Part shown: positions 1 to 9,347 of the stretch, in pieces
How the letters are laid out: every line of letters starts with the position of its first letter
How positions within the stretch are numbered: position 1 is the first letter of the stretch
Assembly: GCA_964589175.1 (NCBI GenBank)
Contig: CAZPRY010000048.1
Span: 1-27,804, forward strand
Direction of reading: 5' to 3'
Source: CAZPRY01 sp964589175
GTDB lineage: Bacteria > Fidelibacterota > UBA2242
Length of the DNA stretch: 27,804 nucleotides
Notes under the pieces: generated by a model
What the model was told of the DNA's origin: nothing
What the model saw: only the letters and a program-made list of their open reading frames with translations
The model's database searches: none
Program-made: the position numbers and the translations under genes

Positions 1-210
1 AAAAGCTACCTTTTTTTCGCATTCATCGGACATTATTTTTGCAATTCGCTATAATCCCTTTATTATACTTCTGCCGGGCTTCCGTACGATTGCATTTGAA
101 AACAGGATATTTAATTCCCCAGTATTTTGGCACTCTTGAAAATCAACTATAACAAATTATCTACGCTGACGGTCATGTATTTTTTAAAATTGATTCTGTC
201 TCTTCAAAAT

Positions 211-1146
211 CTAAAAAGGAGTATCCTGACCGATGTAGCAAGCAATCCCCGATTTTTCAAATATGGCTTTTGCAGCTGCCAAATCCCCGGAAGAGGGTGT
301 CGGAAAGCCGCCGGCTTTATATTCCCTGCCAAGGAGACGGTATTTTTCCCTTCCCAGATGATGTAAGGGCAAAATATTTATCTCTTTCCAATTGGTTTCC
401 AAAATCAGGGACGCTATTCCTTCCAGATTCACTCTGGAACTATTATAGCCGGGAATGAAAGGCAGGCGGAATACCAGTCTACCCTTAAACGATTTATGGA
501 GGTTTCGGACATTGTTGATAATCTCTGCATTCGAAGATCCGGTTCCGGTCTTATGCTTTTCCGGATCCATATGTTTCAAGTCGAAAAATATCCAATCAAG
601 ATAATCGATCACGCATGCAAAGTGCTTCCAGGGAACATGGCCGCAGGTTTCGATCGCAGTATGAATGCCTGCGTTATAACACTTTTTCAGAATCTCGCGG
701 GCGAATTCCGACTGGAACAGAGGCTCTCCGCCCGTTAAAGTAATTCCCCCTTTATCACCCCAGTATTGGCGGTCCCTCTGTATGATCGAAAAAAGCTGAT
801 CTACGGAAATTGTACGTCCGGCCAAGCGCAAGGCATCCGTATAGCAATTATCAATACAGGTATGGTCATTGCATTTTTCACAAATACTCCTGTCAATCGC
901 CGGCTTTCCATCCAATAATTTTATCGCATCCTTCTGACATGCTGCTATGCAATTTCCACAAGCGATACATTTTGAAGAATAATACAGAGGCGGATTGGAT
1001 TGACCGATACCTTCCGGGTTGGAACACCAGAAGCAATTGAGAGAACAGCCTTTGAGAAAGATCAGGCTTCGCGCTCCGGGACCATCATGAACCGAAAAGC
1101 CCTGGATGTCGAAAATCATACCGGAAACCGGCTTGCCTAACTCCAT
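211..1146 (-). CDS. hpdA: 4-hydroxyphenylacetate decarboxylase activating enzyme (radical SAM glycyl-radical activase)
   Basis: This 311-residue protein is a radical-SAM activase that should install the glycyl radical on the decarboxylase encoded by hpdB, by reductive cleavage of S-adenosylmethionine. The SAM-cluster motif CxxxCxxC is at C34, C38 and C41. It is followed by a two-cluster ferredoxin insert (C60/C63/C66/C70 and C89/C92/C97/C101), typical of activases for B12-independent glycerol dehydratase, benzylsuccinate synthase and HPAD. The SAM-binding GGEP motif is at 139-142. Its ATG overlaps the end of hpdC by 10 bp, so translation is probably coupled. Taken alone, the sequence only supports 'glycyl-radical enzyme activase'. 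The specific role comes from the adjacent hpdB and hpdC. Confidence 0.93.
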   Translation of the reverse strand: MELGKPVSGMIFDIQGFSVHDGPGARSLIFLKGCSLNCFWCSNPEGIGQSNPPLYYSSKCIACGNCIAACQKDAIKLLDGKPAIDRSICEKCNDHTCIDNCYTDALRLAGRTISVDQLFSIIQRDRQYWGDKGGITLTGGEPLFQSEFAREILKKCYNAGIHTAIETCGHVPWKHFACVIDYLDWIFFDLKHMDPEKHKTGTGSSNAEIINNVRNLHKSFKGRLVFRLPFIPGYNSSRVNLEGIASLILETNWKEINILPLHHLGREKYRLLGREYKAGGFPTPSSGDLAAAKAIFEKSGIACYIGQDTPF

Positions 1147-1376
1147 GTAAAGTCTGTACAGGTCAGCGCCTGCATATCCGGATAAGCCTCCACTTTATGC
1201 ATGCACAAACCCATAAAATCGGTTTTCGCAGAGAAATTTTTGCAATGCCTGCATTTGGGGGCTTTTTCAAAATCTGAACATGCCGGTTCATCTGCGTTTA
1301 CCGGATTCTTTGTTCTTTTGCAAAGGCCCTTAAAAGCGTCGGTGGCTAAATAGTATCTACAATCGATATGGTTCAT
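1137..1376 (-). CDS. hpdC: 4-hydroxyphenylacetate decarboxylase small (gamma) iron-sulfur subunit
   Basis: This 79-residue, Cys-rich protein matches the small subunit of 4-hydroxyphenylacetate decarboxylase in length, position and ligand spacing. The known Clostridioides difficile subunit binds two [4Fe-4S] clusters. One uses a His and three Cys, here H3, C6, C19 and C33. The other uses four Cys, here C42, C45, C58 and C73. All eight ligands are therefore present. In the known enzyme this subunit regulates and stabilises the large subunit. It is found with HPAD but not with the related phenylacetate or indoleacetate decarboxylases, so it is the best marker of substrate class here. It starts 28 bp after hpdB and overlaps hpdA. 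An AAAGG-like ribosome-binding site precedes the ATG. Confidence 0.9.
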   Translation of the reverse strand: MNHIDCRYYLATDAFKGLCKRTKNPVNADEPACSDFEKAPKCRHCKNFSAKTDFMGLCMHKVEAYPDMQALTCTDFTWS

Positions 1377-1404
1377 TCGAAAAGCCTTTCGATTTTATAG
1401 TGGT

Positions 1405-4086
1405 CTATATTTCGGCATATTCTGTTCGCGATATTACTTCATCCTGGATTTGTTTACCCAGTTCCACCCAATATTGGGTAAATCCGGCAACGCGCACCAT
1501 TAAATCCCGGTATTTACCCGGATTTTTTTGGGCGTCTTTGAGCATACGCGAATCTACAATATTGAATTGTACGTGAAAACCGCCTTTTCGCAGATAAGCC
1601 CTTATCATTTCCAGAAACTTACGGGCGCCTTCGCGTCCCTGAACGACGGAAGGATGAATCTTCAGGTTCAATTGCGAATTCTGCGAAGAAGCGTGGTTAT
1701 AACAGGTAGCCGAAGAGAACAGTGCATAAGGCCCGTTTTTATCGGTGCCCGGGTAAGCCGAAACCGATCCATCGGCGAAAGCAGTGCCGCTAAGCCTTCC
1801 ATCGGGAGTGGCCAAAGTAACCGATCCCATCGGTCCATGGGTCGATACGGATATTTGACACGAATACAACGGCTCGCCATACAATGAAATATAATTCCTG
1901 CACATGGTGCTGAAATAATCCTGCCATTCTTTAAAAATAGTATCGACAGATGGATCATCATTACCATATTTGGGAGCATCCAGACACTGCTTATGGATTT
2001 TTAGCCAGTTCATAAAGTTGGTGGTTTTCATCTGTCCGGTTAAACTATATGCTCCCGTTTCCGAAGCGGAATTATATCCAAAGTTTTCCAGGATGGCCGT
2101 TTTAAGGGTGTCCAGGGAAAAATTCTGCTCTTCAAATACATTCTTTTTAATGGATGCCAGAGAATTGACCAGGTTTACACCACCGCATACCTCAACATTA
2201 AAGGTACGGTTGTATCGACTCCCTTTATGGCTGATATCTTTTCCTTTTTCGAGGCAATCGGGTTTTAACATACTGTTTATGACAGATGGTGAAATTTTAC
2301 CCCATACGTCGTGCTGAATATTGTTCGTCAAGGTCAATACCTCGACCGTAAGGCTGAAATATTTTGTAAACGCCTGCCATACTTCGTCATAAGAATCCAG
2401 TTTATAGCCATGTGAAGGATAAACTCTTCTTCCGGTTCTTTTGTCCAAACCGTCAAAAAGCACAGCTTCTAACACTTTGGGCAATGAGATAAAATGGACA
2501 CCTACGCTTGTCGCCGGCGCCGAGCCGCCGGGAATATAGTGGATAACGCCATCCAGTTCAAGCGGCATCCAGCTTCCGGCGGATGTTTCCAGGCAACCAC
2601 CGATCGACCAGGCCCGTGCCTCTTCCACATCCAATCCTTCATTTTTAAAATTATTCAGGAGGAATTCCATCGCCACCCGGTTGTTGATCCATGCCGGATA
2701 ACCGGTTCCTATTTTTGTACATTCAATACCTTTTAATAAAAATTCTTCCGGCAGTTTTTCATCGTATAATAAACTCAAGGTGGGTTGGGGAGTAGCACAG
2801 GTCATTGCCGATTCAAGAATTAACATCTCCAGTTCATTCGCGGCGCTTTCTCCGGCTTTTGTCAATCCTCCAATACAGAGGTTATTAAACGTGTTGCCGC
2901 TTAACACCCCGCCCACAACCCCCATGGATGCGAAACAATCCAATTCCGTAAACTTCATCCGCATCGACTCCAGCAGCTCAAGCGTTTTTTCGCGCGTCAG
3001 TACACCCCGGTCCATATCACGTTTCCAAAACGGATAAAGAACCTGTCCCAGGCGACCGGGGGATAGTCCTGAGATGGCATCCTCATTCAACACAGCGACA
3101 TGCAGAATCCATATCAACTGCAAAGCATCATGAAACGTTCGGGGGGAATTGTCGGCAAGCCATTCCAGTCTTTCGACCGTTTCCAGGAATTCAGCCCTAT
3201 TCTTCTCATCCTCTTCCAGGGAGGCCATAAGTTTGGCTTCTTTGGCGTGGTTTTTAATCCAGCTTTGCAGCCCTTCAAGCATGATATGTACGGCCCGGTA
3301 GAAATACAGCCGGTCCATATCGGGATGGCCGGCCGTTTGGTCTAGCTTTTCTTTACAAATATTTTTCAGGCCTTCGATACCGTATTGCAAGGGGTAGTAA
3401 TAGTTCATCACTTCCCTTCCCTGGGGCAGCGTATATCCGGAATCGAACATACATATCACAGCCCGCATTATCTCTTCTTTTTCTTTGTATCCGGGTACCA
3501 ATTGTTCATATTTATGACCGACATCATCCACCGATTTATTAAACCATTTTTGGGCGATATGTAAAAGAATCGGCATTTCTTCTTTCCGAAGTCCAAACTT
3601 CCCGGCAATTGATATGACATTCCCCACGCTACGGGTAACATTGCCGCCCCCCTGTCCCATCGTGGTGACTTCATCGGCGCTGATTTTTCCCGCTTGCAAC
3701 GCGTCTTGATACATTTCATCTTCCTGAGCCATAAAAAAGGCTTCGGATAACCAGGGCATCGGATAGGATCCACGCAGATAATGCGCTTTTCCCATGACCA
3801 GCAATTCACCCGGAAAAATGGCCGGCGTAATATGTTCGAATCCGGCTTTTAAAGCTTCCGCCCTTCTTACTATAGGAATTTCGCCCTCCAATTCTTCCCA
3901 TCTTCTGGTATACCAATACGGGAATTCCATAGAAACGGATGATTTGGTTTCAAAATACAATTGCCGGGCTTTATCCACCCTCACAGAAGGAGATTTCTTA
4001 ACCTCTCTCGATTGTATTTCACCCTGTGGTTGAGCACCATAATAATTATAAGCGGTGCATTCTGAAAGAGTTCTTTTCGAGTCCAT
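1405..4086 (-). CDS. hpdB: 4-hydroxyphenylacetate decarboxylase large subunit (glycyl-radical enzyme, p-cresol forming)
   Basis: This 893-residue protein is full length for the family, about 900 residues. It carries the glycyl-radical motif RVAGFTQYW near the C-terminus, with the radical glycine at G868. The thiyl cysteine is C498 in the loop GGCLETS, followed by E500. Comparison with the C. difficile enzyme, recalled rather than aligned by computer, places its substrate-site residues F214, S344, C503, E505, H536, E637 and G873 at F214, S339, C498, E500, H531, E632 and G868 here. The offset is a constant five residues after one small gap, so the active site looks intact. The reaction is radical decarboxylation of 4-hydroxyphenylacetate to p-cresol, the end of a tyrosine fermentation route. 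It is first in the operon, with an AAGGAT ribosome-binding site upstream of the ATG. Confidence 0.93.
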   Translation of the reverse strand: MDSKRTLSECTAYNYYGAQPQGEIQSREVKKSPSVRVDKARQLYFETKSSVSMEFPYWYTRRWEELEGEIPIVRRAEALKAGFEHITPAIFPGELLVMGKAHYLRGSYPMPWLSEAFFMAQEDEMYQDALQAGKISADEVTTMGQGGGNVTRSVGNVISIAGKFGLRKEEMPILLHIAQKWFNKSVDDVGHKYEQLVPGYKEKEEIMRAVICMFDSGYTLPQGREVMNYYYPLQYGIEGLKNICKEKLDQTAGHPDMDRLYFYRAVHIMLEGLQSWIKNHAKEAKLMASLEEDEKNRAEFLETVERLEWLADNSPRTFHDALQLIWILHVAVLNEDAISGLSPGRLGQVLYPFWKRDMDRGVLTREKTLELLESMRMKFTELDCFASMGVVGGVLSGNTFNNLCIGGLTKAGESAANELEMLILESAMTCATPQPTLSLLYDEKLPEEFLLKGIECTKIGTGYPAWINNRVAMEFLLNNFKNEGLDVEEARAWSIGGCLETSAGSWMPLELDGVIHYIPGGSAPATSVGVHFISLPKVLEAVLFDGLDKRTGRRVYPSHGYKLDSYDEVWQAFTKYFSLTVEVLTLTNNIQHDVWGKISPSVINSMLKPDCLEKGKDISHKGSRYNRTFNVEVCGGVNLVNSLASIKKNVFEEQNFSLDTLKTAILENFGYNSASETGAYSLTGQMKTTNFMNWLKIHKQCLDAPKYGNDDPSVDTIFKEWQDYFSTMCRNYISLYGEPLYSCQISVSTHGPMGSVTLATPDGRLSGTAFADGSVSAYPGTDKNGPYALFSSATCYNHASSQNSQLNLKIHPSVVQGREGARKFLEMIRAYLRKGGFHVQFNIVDSRMLKDAQKNPGKYRDLMVRVAGFTQYWVELGKQIQDEVISRTEYAEI

Positions 4087-4530
4087 ATTTTTTATCCTTT
4101 TTATCCGGTCATTTTTTAATGTACAGGTTCCATTGAAAATGAATATAGGAAATAATCAATAACATTTGCCCGATTTTTTGCATACCATTTTTTCAGATAC
4201 GTATCAGTATCACTTTGCTTTGCTTAAAATGCAAAACCCACGGAAAGCAAGCGCTAAATTGACAATCCGAAAGCTGTCACGTAGATCGTAGCTTTTGATA
4301 TATCGGAAGAGCTTACAGCGATTCGATCGGGTGCGGGCCTGTGGATAGGTTTGTCCCGGCCTCGTCTCTCCCACTGACGCAGGCAGGTGTCAATCAGCGA
4401 CAAACAAGTTTAGAACTAATTCATGCCCCGTTGTACTTCGCAGTATAAGTATTTTAGTTTTCAACGAAAATATACAATGATGAATCCGTGTTCATCCGTG
4501 TAAATCTGCGGCTGAATATCCGCGCGGATG
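4087..4530. other. Intergenic region upstream of hpdB, no gene seen
   Basis: There is no convincing gene in these 444 bases. The hpd promoter should lie in the right-to-left leader near 4087-4250. A 10-bp palindrome, GATACGTATC, sits at 4196-4205, about 110 bp before the hpdB start, and could be an operator. The left half contains repetitive intergenic sequence, annotated separately, and a 12-bp palindrome ATCCGCGCGGAT at 4518-4529 just after the stop of the next gene. None of these sites can be assigned to a regulator. Confidence 0.5.
4483..4513. repeat. Short intergenic repeat motif (ATCCGTGTTCATCCGTG type)
   Basis: The stretch contains ATCCGTG twice in 13 bases, followed by TAAATCTGCGGC. 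Sequences of this kind occur as scattered intergenic repeats in many environmental genomes of this group. A related, hairpin-interrupted version is at 10675-10727. The function is unknown. Confidence 0.4.
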
Positions 4531-7500
4531 CTATTTCAGCAGCACGAATTTCCGGACTGATGTATATTTGCCGGCATTGAATCGATATATATAGACACCG
4601 CTGGCCAACCGGCTCCCGTCAAAGTCAATCCGATAATAACCCGCTTTTTGCTCCTTATCCGTTAGCACGGCGACTTCTCTGCCGGTTATATCGTATACTT
4701 TCAGGCTGGCATGGCTTGCGATCGGTAGCGAATACAGAATGGTAGTCAGCGGATTAAAGGGATTGGGATAGTTCTGCGCTAAGGAATAGACGACCGGAAC
4801 CAGATCGGGTTCAACGGCATCGATGATAGCTTCTTCGATAACCACCGTCGCCGACGCGCTGACATCGGCAGTCGTGTCGGAAGCTGTAACGCTATAGCTA
4901 CCCGGGAGCGTATCGGCGGTAAACAGACCGTATTCCGTAATCGATCCCCCGCTGGCGCTCCAGACCGTCATGGTAGAGATTTTATAGCCATACTGATCGA
5001 ATCCCCGGGCAGCGAATGCAACAGTTTCATCCACCTTTACGCAAGCCGTCTCGGGCGATATTGTTATTTCAGCCAGCACCGGTTCCGTTTCAGCCAGGTT
5101 GATGACTGCGGTATCGGAAATACCTGTTGCGCTATTCAGGACTGTTATGATGGATAATCCCAGCAAAGAATCGGGATAGAAAATACCGTTCTGATCAATC
5201 GAACCCAGCGTCGCCGACCATTGCAGATCCGTCTCTGTTTCCTTCCCGTTCTGATCGTAGCAAACCGCGCTGAACCAGGTCGAATCGGTATTTAAAATCG
5301 ATACGGAATCGGGCGAAATACTGATGCTGTCCAAGGAAGGTTGATAAGCGCAGACCTGCATTGTATCGGCCGCAATGGCCTGCGCATCAAGCAGCGAACT
5401 TGCCTGCACGAACAACCGGTCATTTCCGGTATTGTCATCCGGAACCGTGTAACGGGCATAAAACGAATACCCGGTGCTGTCCGTAAACTGTTTGGAAACC
5501 GGGTAGTCGCCGACGATCCAACCCAATTCATCGCTGACGGTTACGGAGACTAAATCATTAGGTTCTAAGATGTTTTGTACCTGCACAAGCACGGAATCGA
5601 CTTTCCCCAGGGCGGAGTTCCGGCTCTCATTTTCGAAACTGACCTGCAACGTCACCGGGGCATCCAGCCAGGAAGCGACAGTAACATTCCCGGCGATATC
5701 GCTGCCTTGGGGACCTTCCGAGCTGCCCCAGAAATTATTTGAAGCGTCAATGCTTATGTTGGGGTTGGCATTGTTGAGTCCAGTTGGATTATTCTCCAGG
5801 AAATTATTGAAATCGACATTTGCATTTGAGTTAGCGCCTATATAAATACCATTGCCGCTGTTGTTGAAAATCGTGTTGCCAACTAAATCAGCACTGGAAT
5901 TATCGAGATTTATTCCTGTAAATAAACACCAGCTGTCAGTGATTATGTTGTTGCTCGCCTTGAATTTTGCATCAATTGATTTGATACCGCTACAATTATT
6001 ATCCAAATTATTATAAGCAAAATATAAATCCATTGGCTGCTGAGGAGCAGTCTTTTCAGCAAGGATACCAATGTGATTATTCCTTATACGATTACCCACA
6101 ACCAAAACATTTTTATATGAATCAGATATATATATACCTTCCATTTCATTGTTATCTATTCTATTATCATGTATCATTACATCCTGACAGTGTACAATTC
6201 GTAATCCAAATTTTTCACTTCCTGAAAATCTAAGATTTTGGGAGATTTTCATATTTTTACAATCAGCAAATTGTGCCCCGCCGGCTTTATTTTCAGTAAG
6301 CATATTATATCTCAGATTAATATCCTCAACTCTATAACCGTAAATCCCAATCCAACTAGCCTTACTAATCTGATTCTTTTCCACCTCAATGTTGTTACAT
6401 ACGGAAAATTGGACTCCGTGATAGTAAGCGTTTCTGATAATGTTTTCCTTAAAATCAATATTACTGCAATCGAAAAAAGTAATGCTGTAATTTTTAAGAA
6501 GTGTGTTTTTACGGAATATAGCTTTTGCGTCCTGTCTTGGTTTTATCTTTGAAATTTTAATTTCTGCTCGCCCGTCAGAATCAAAAGTATTATCCTCTAT
6601 TTTAAAAATAAATACTTCATTGGGTTTCTCTGTTTCTATTGATAAGTTACCGGATATTAAATTTTTACTTAAATCAAAACGACTGAATTCCTCCGTTACA
6701 ATTATGTCTTTGATTTCACTATTACTGATTTGAATTACTTCTGCGTTCTCACTAAAGGATACGCTGAAGTTTTTAGTTGAATCAAAAGTATTATAAAAAA
6801 AATCAGATAAGATAAATTCCGAATTAAAATTTTGATTAAATTCATTACAATTAAATTCTGCATTACCTAAAAGATCACCTTGGCCTGATGCACTAAATAT
6901 GGTCGAATGACTGAAACTATTTTGCGATGCTTGCAGTTGCAAAATTCCATCAAAATTAATCCTGACATCTTGATTAGAAATAGTTTGGTTAAACTGATTG
7001 CCATTAAAATACAGCGGACCTGCTATATCAACGTCTATGTAGTTCTCGTCGTAGCTGCTAATCTCATTAAATGAATTATCAATTATACTAATAATGGGTG
7101 CGTTATCAAGATATTTGAATAATATAGCGTTCTGAGTCCAGGTAAAAATGTTAGAACGAATATCAATATTATTAAGTGAGGTAAATGTTACGGCAATTCC
7201 CCTGGCAAGTTGCATAAATTGATTATTTTCTATTTTTATATCTGAAAAAGCGCTGTCACGGTGGGAAATATAAATTCCTCTTACTTCATTATCCCCAGAT
7301 TTCCCAAAAATTGTTATTCCCCTTACAGTTATGTTCGATCTATATATGGAAATAACCATTTTCAAAGATTCTGGAGTGGTTACATCACTGTTTTTTAAGG
7401 TTACTTTCTCATATCCATTATAAGACTGAAGACTCAGTTTCTTGTCGATTTCAATTTCTGGTTGTTCATACTCTCCGTCACAAAGAAAAATTTCATCACC

Positions 7501-9192
7501 ATCTCTGGTTGTTTCAGCATCTATTGCATCCTGTATCTTTGCAAAAAAACCAGCTTCAAATCCATCGCGCATAACATGCACTCTTGCAAATATCAATGAA
7601 TCCATTCTAGCTTGTCCTTGAATTAATCCGGGCTCATATTCAAGCGGAGTTGCAGTTACTCCCTTTGCACGCCAACTAAATACCTTTATTGTATCATTGC
7701 CATAAGTCTCGGGGTCAAAAGCAAAGCTGTATGATACAGTAAAGACCTGGCTGGTACCTTTAGCTATTAAAATTGGCGGAGAGAAGGTAACGTTTGCGAC
7801 CCCGTCATCGTCAAAATACCGAGTAGCAACAGTTACCGGCCCTTGAATTAAAACGCTTGCTATGTCTAATCTATCATTACCATTTCCCGTAGCATCTAGT
7901 TTGAATCCTCCCAACGACCAATCTGCAATATCATCAGCAGTAATGGTAATTATCCCGGTACTATAATATTCTCCCTGTACTACCTGGGTGGGGCATTTAC
8001 GATCTTTTCTTCTTGTACCGGACACAGTCAGCAAAGGTTCGAGTGTACCTCCCGGCCATTTCATTGCAATCACTCTTTGCGGCGGCGAGCCGTATCCGTA
8101 AACTGCGTAATAAATAGTTGAGTTATCCGCAATACTATTAACAACGTTCGATTTGTTAAGATTTTCGGTCTTTGCAATCGGTTCTTTAAACAAAACAAAC
8201 TCCTCTGAACCCCATCCTTGAGTATCATCAAGTGTTAACCCGGCTAAAAACTCATTTGATGTTTCATCATAAACATATGTCAATAATGTATAAGTATAGG
8301 GGCTTATTGGCATGTAAGTAGAGATAAGCAGTGTACCATTGACAAATGCCATTCCATCCGCAATTCTATTCACCGGTAATTGAAAAGATTTTAGCACTGT
8401 CGGATTCGAAGCGTCGGCTGTACTGTAAACAGAAAGTGTTGATTGGTTACCGGCTCTCTGCGATACAATAAAATATTCATCAAAGCCCACTAACTGGTTG
8501 AAATATGCATTTGTAATATTCAAAATCCGGGGAAGGTCAATATTGCTAATATCAAGCGTGGTCAATGCCCCGGTAACCCCGCTCAAATGACCGCGAATGT
8601 AAACCAATTTACGTGCTGTCGAATAGTAATGGTTTTGTCCGGTTCCATCAACAATTATTTCAGATTTTATCTGAAGATTTTGCGGATTGGAAATATCCAT
8701 AATTACAAATTTCGACTTCTCGTTTGCCAGACCGGTTACATACCGTAAAAGAAGATGTGCATAATTTCCATCAAAAGACATTGACGCAATATTGCCGCCG
8801 ACTACGGTTGTACTTTCTTCTGTAATATTTGAAGGATCACTACAATCATAAATGTGAAGATTTTTACTCCAATCTGCTATAAAAAGCAAATTATTGTAAT
8901 AAAAGGTGCTGCCCAAATTTGCCCCTTCCGGGACTACTGCTTCGATTTTTGAGACTAATAGAGGGGAGTTTATATCCTGCATATCGTAAACATGAACGTC
9001 TCTATTGAATAACGGCACATATAAATAGCGTCCGTCACCGGAAGAGCCGTTAGATCCTTCTCCCTCCGGAAGGGGAAGGTTGGACATAAAGTTTAATTCG
9101 GTCGGCAGGTTCGGATTGTCATCGGCAATCACGAATTGGGTAACAAAAAGGAATGTTAACAAAACGGCATATCGCAGGTAGTTCTTTTTCAT
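4531..9192 (-). CDS. Giant secreted LVIVD / parallel beta-helix / Ig-like protein with T9SS sorting domain
   Basis: This 1553-residue protein begins with a signal peptide (about residues 1-23). Residues 45-370 hold LVIVD-like repeats of the form 'YLYV..V.VYD..' that suggest a beta-propeller. A beta-sandwich region follows at about 385-540. Residues 560-1160 are a long right-handed parallel beta-helix rich in 'NNxI..N' turns, of the PbH1/NosD type. Two Ig-like (Big_2 style) domains follow at about 1290-1455. The last 80 residues are the type A sorting domain (NYPNPFNP, TGREVAVL, ASGVY, FVLLK). It should be exported by Sec and then handled by the type IX system, ending at the surface or outside. 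Beta-helices often bind or cleave polysaccharide, but no catalytic motif was seen. The start has a strong GGAGG site. The middle of the gene is much richer in A+T than its 3' end. Confidence 0.85.
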   Translation of the reverse strand: MKKNYLRYAVLLTFLFVTQFVIADDNPNLPTELNFMSNLPLPEGEGSNGSSGDGRYLYVPLFNRDVHVYDMQDINSPLLVSKIEAVVPEGANLGSTFYYNNLLFIADWSKNLHIYDCSDPSNITEESTTVVGGNIASMSFDGNYAHLLLRYVTGLANEKSKFVIMDISNPQNLQIKSEIIVDGTGQNHYYSTARKLVYIRGHLSGVTGALTTLDISNIDLPRILNITNAYFNQLVGFDEYFIVSQRAGNQSTLSVYSTADASNPTVLKSFQLPVNRIADGMAFVNGTLLISTYMPISPYTYTLLTYVYDETSNEFLAGLTLDDTQGWGSEEFVLFKEPIAKTENLNKSNVVNSIADNSTIYYAVYGYGSPPQRVIAMKWPGGTLEPLLTVSGTRRKDRKCPTQVVQGEYYSTGIITITADDIADWSLGGFKLDATGNGNDRLDIASVLIQGPVTVATRYFDDDGVANVTFSPPILIAKGTSQVFTVSYSFAFDPETYGNDTIKVFSWRAKGVTATPLEYEPGLIQGQARMDSLIFARVHVMRDGFEAGFFAKIQDAIDAETTRDGDEIFLCDGEYEQPEIEIDKKLSLQSYNGYEKVTLKNSDVTTPESLKMVISIYRSNITVRGITIFGKSGDNEVRGIYISHRDSAFSDIKIENNQFMQLARGIAVTFTSLNNIDIRSNIFTWTQNAILFKYLDNAPIISIIDNSFNEISSYDENYIDVDIAGPLYFNGNQFNQTISNQDVRINFDGILQLQASQNSFSHSTIFSASGQGDLLGNAEFNCNEFNQNFNSEFILSDFFYNTFDSTKNFSVSFSENAEVIQISNSEIKDIIVTEEFSRFDLSKNLISGNLSIETEKPNEVFIFKIEDNTFDSDGRAEIKISKIKPRQDAKAIFRKNTLLKNYSITFFDCSNIDFKENIIRNAYYHGVQFSVCNNIEVEKNQISKASWIGIYGYRVEDINLRYNMLTENKAGGAQFADCKNMKISQNLRFSGSEKFGLRIVHCQDVMIHDNRIDNNEMEGIYISDSYKNVLVVGNRIRNNHIGILAEKTAPQQPMDLYFAYNNLDNNCSGIKSIDAKFKASNNIITDSWCLFTGINLDNSSADLVGNTIFNNSGNGIYIGANSNANVDFNNFLENNPTGLNNANPNISIDASNNFWGSSEGPQGSDIAGNVTVASWLDAPVTLQVSFENESRNSALGKVDSVLVQVQNILEPNDLVSVTVSDELGWIVGDYPVSKQFTDSTGYSFYARYTVPDDNTGNDRLFVQASSLLDAQAIAADTMQVCAYQPSLDSISISPDSVSILNTDSTWFSAVCYDQNGKETETDLQWSATLGSIDQNGIFYPDSLLGLSIITVLNSATGISDTAVINLAETEPVLAEITISPETACVKVDETVAFAARGFDQYGYKISTMTVWSASGGSITEYGLFTADTLPGSYSVTASDTTADVSASATVVIEEAIIDAVEPDLVPVVYSLAQNYPNPFNPLTTILYSLPIASHASLKVYDITGREVAVLTDKEQKAGYYRIDFDGSRLASGVYIYRFNAGKYTSVRKFVLLK

Positions 9193-9233
9193 GATGTCCT
9201 CCTGGCTGTGAATGATGAGATGTAATGCTGTCT

Positions 9234-9261
9234 TTTATAAAAGCCTCAGATTTTAGTCGAA
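9234..9261 (-). promoter_or_regulatory. Candidate sigma-70-like promoter for the 1553-residue secreted protein
   Basis: On the minus strand TTCGAC (9261-9256) and TATAAA (9239-9234) are separated by 16 bp, about 40 bp before the ATG at 9192. The -10 element lies in the palindrome CTTTTATAAAAG at 9232-9243. This rests on pattern only, and promoter consensus for this lineage is uncertain. Confidence 0.3.
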
Positions 9262-9313
9262 TAAGAGAATATAGAACGCTGGCCGGTTCCCGGGCAAGTC
9301 GTCGCCGTGCCGG

Positions 9314-9343
9314 ATTTGTACCAAAAACAGTTTTGGTACAAAT
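9314..9343. promoter_or_regulatory. Perfect 13-bp inverted repeat between araC-type gene and its neighbour
   Basis: The arms ATTTGTACCAAAA and TTTTGGTACAAAT match perfectly around the loop ACAG. The element begins four bases after the stop codon of the AraC-type regulator and lies 121 bp before the start of the large secreted protein. It could be a transcription terminator for the regulator, although no T-run follows the stem on the minus strand. It could also be an operator, or an mRNA hairpin. Confidence 0.55.
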
Positions 9344-9347
9344 GGAA

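Noticed and set aside
1405..4086. hpdB as pyruvate formate-lyase, glycerol dehydratase or choline lyase
   Set aside because: The GGCLETS active loop, the residue-by-residue match to HPAD and the neighbouring eight-ligand small subunit all point to the decarboxylase.
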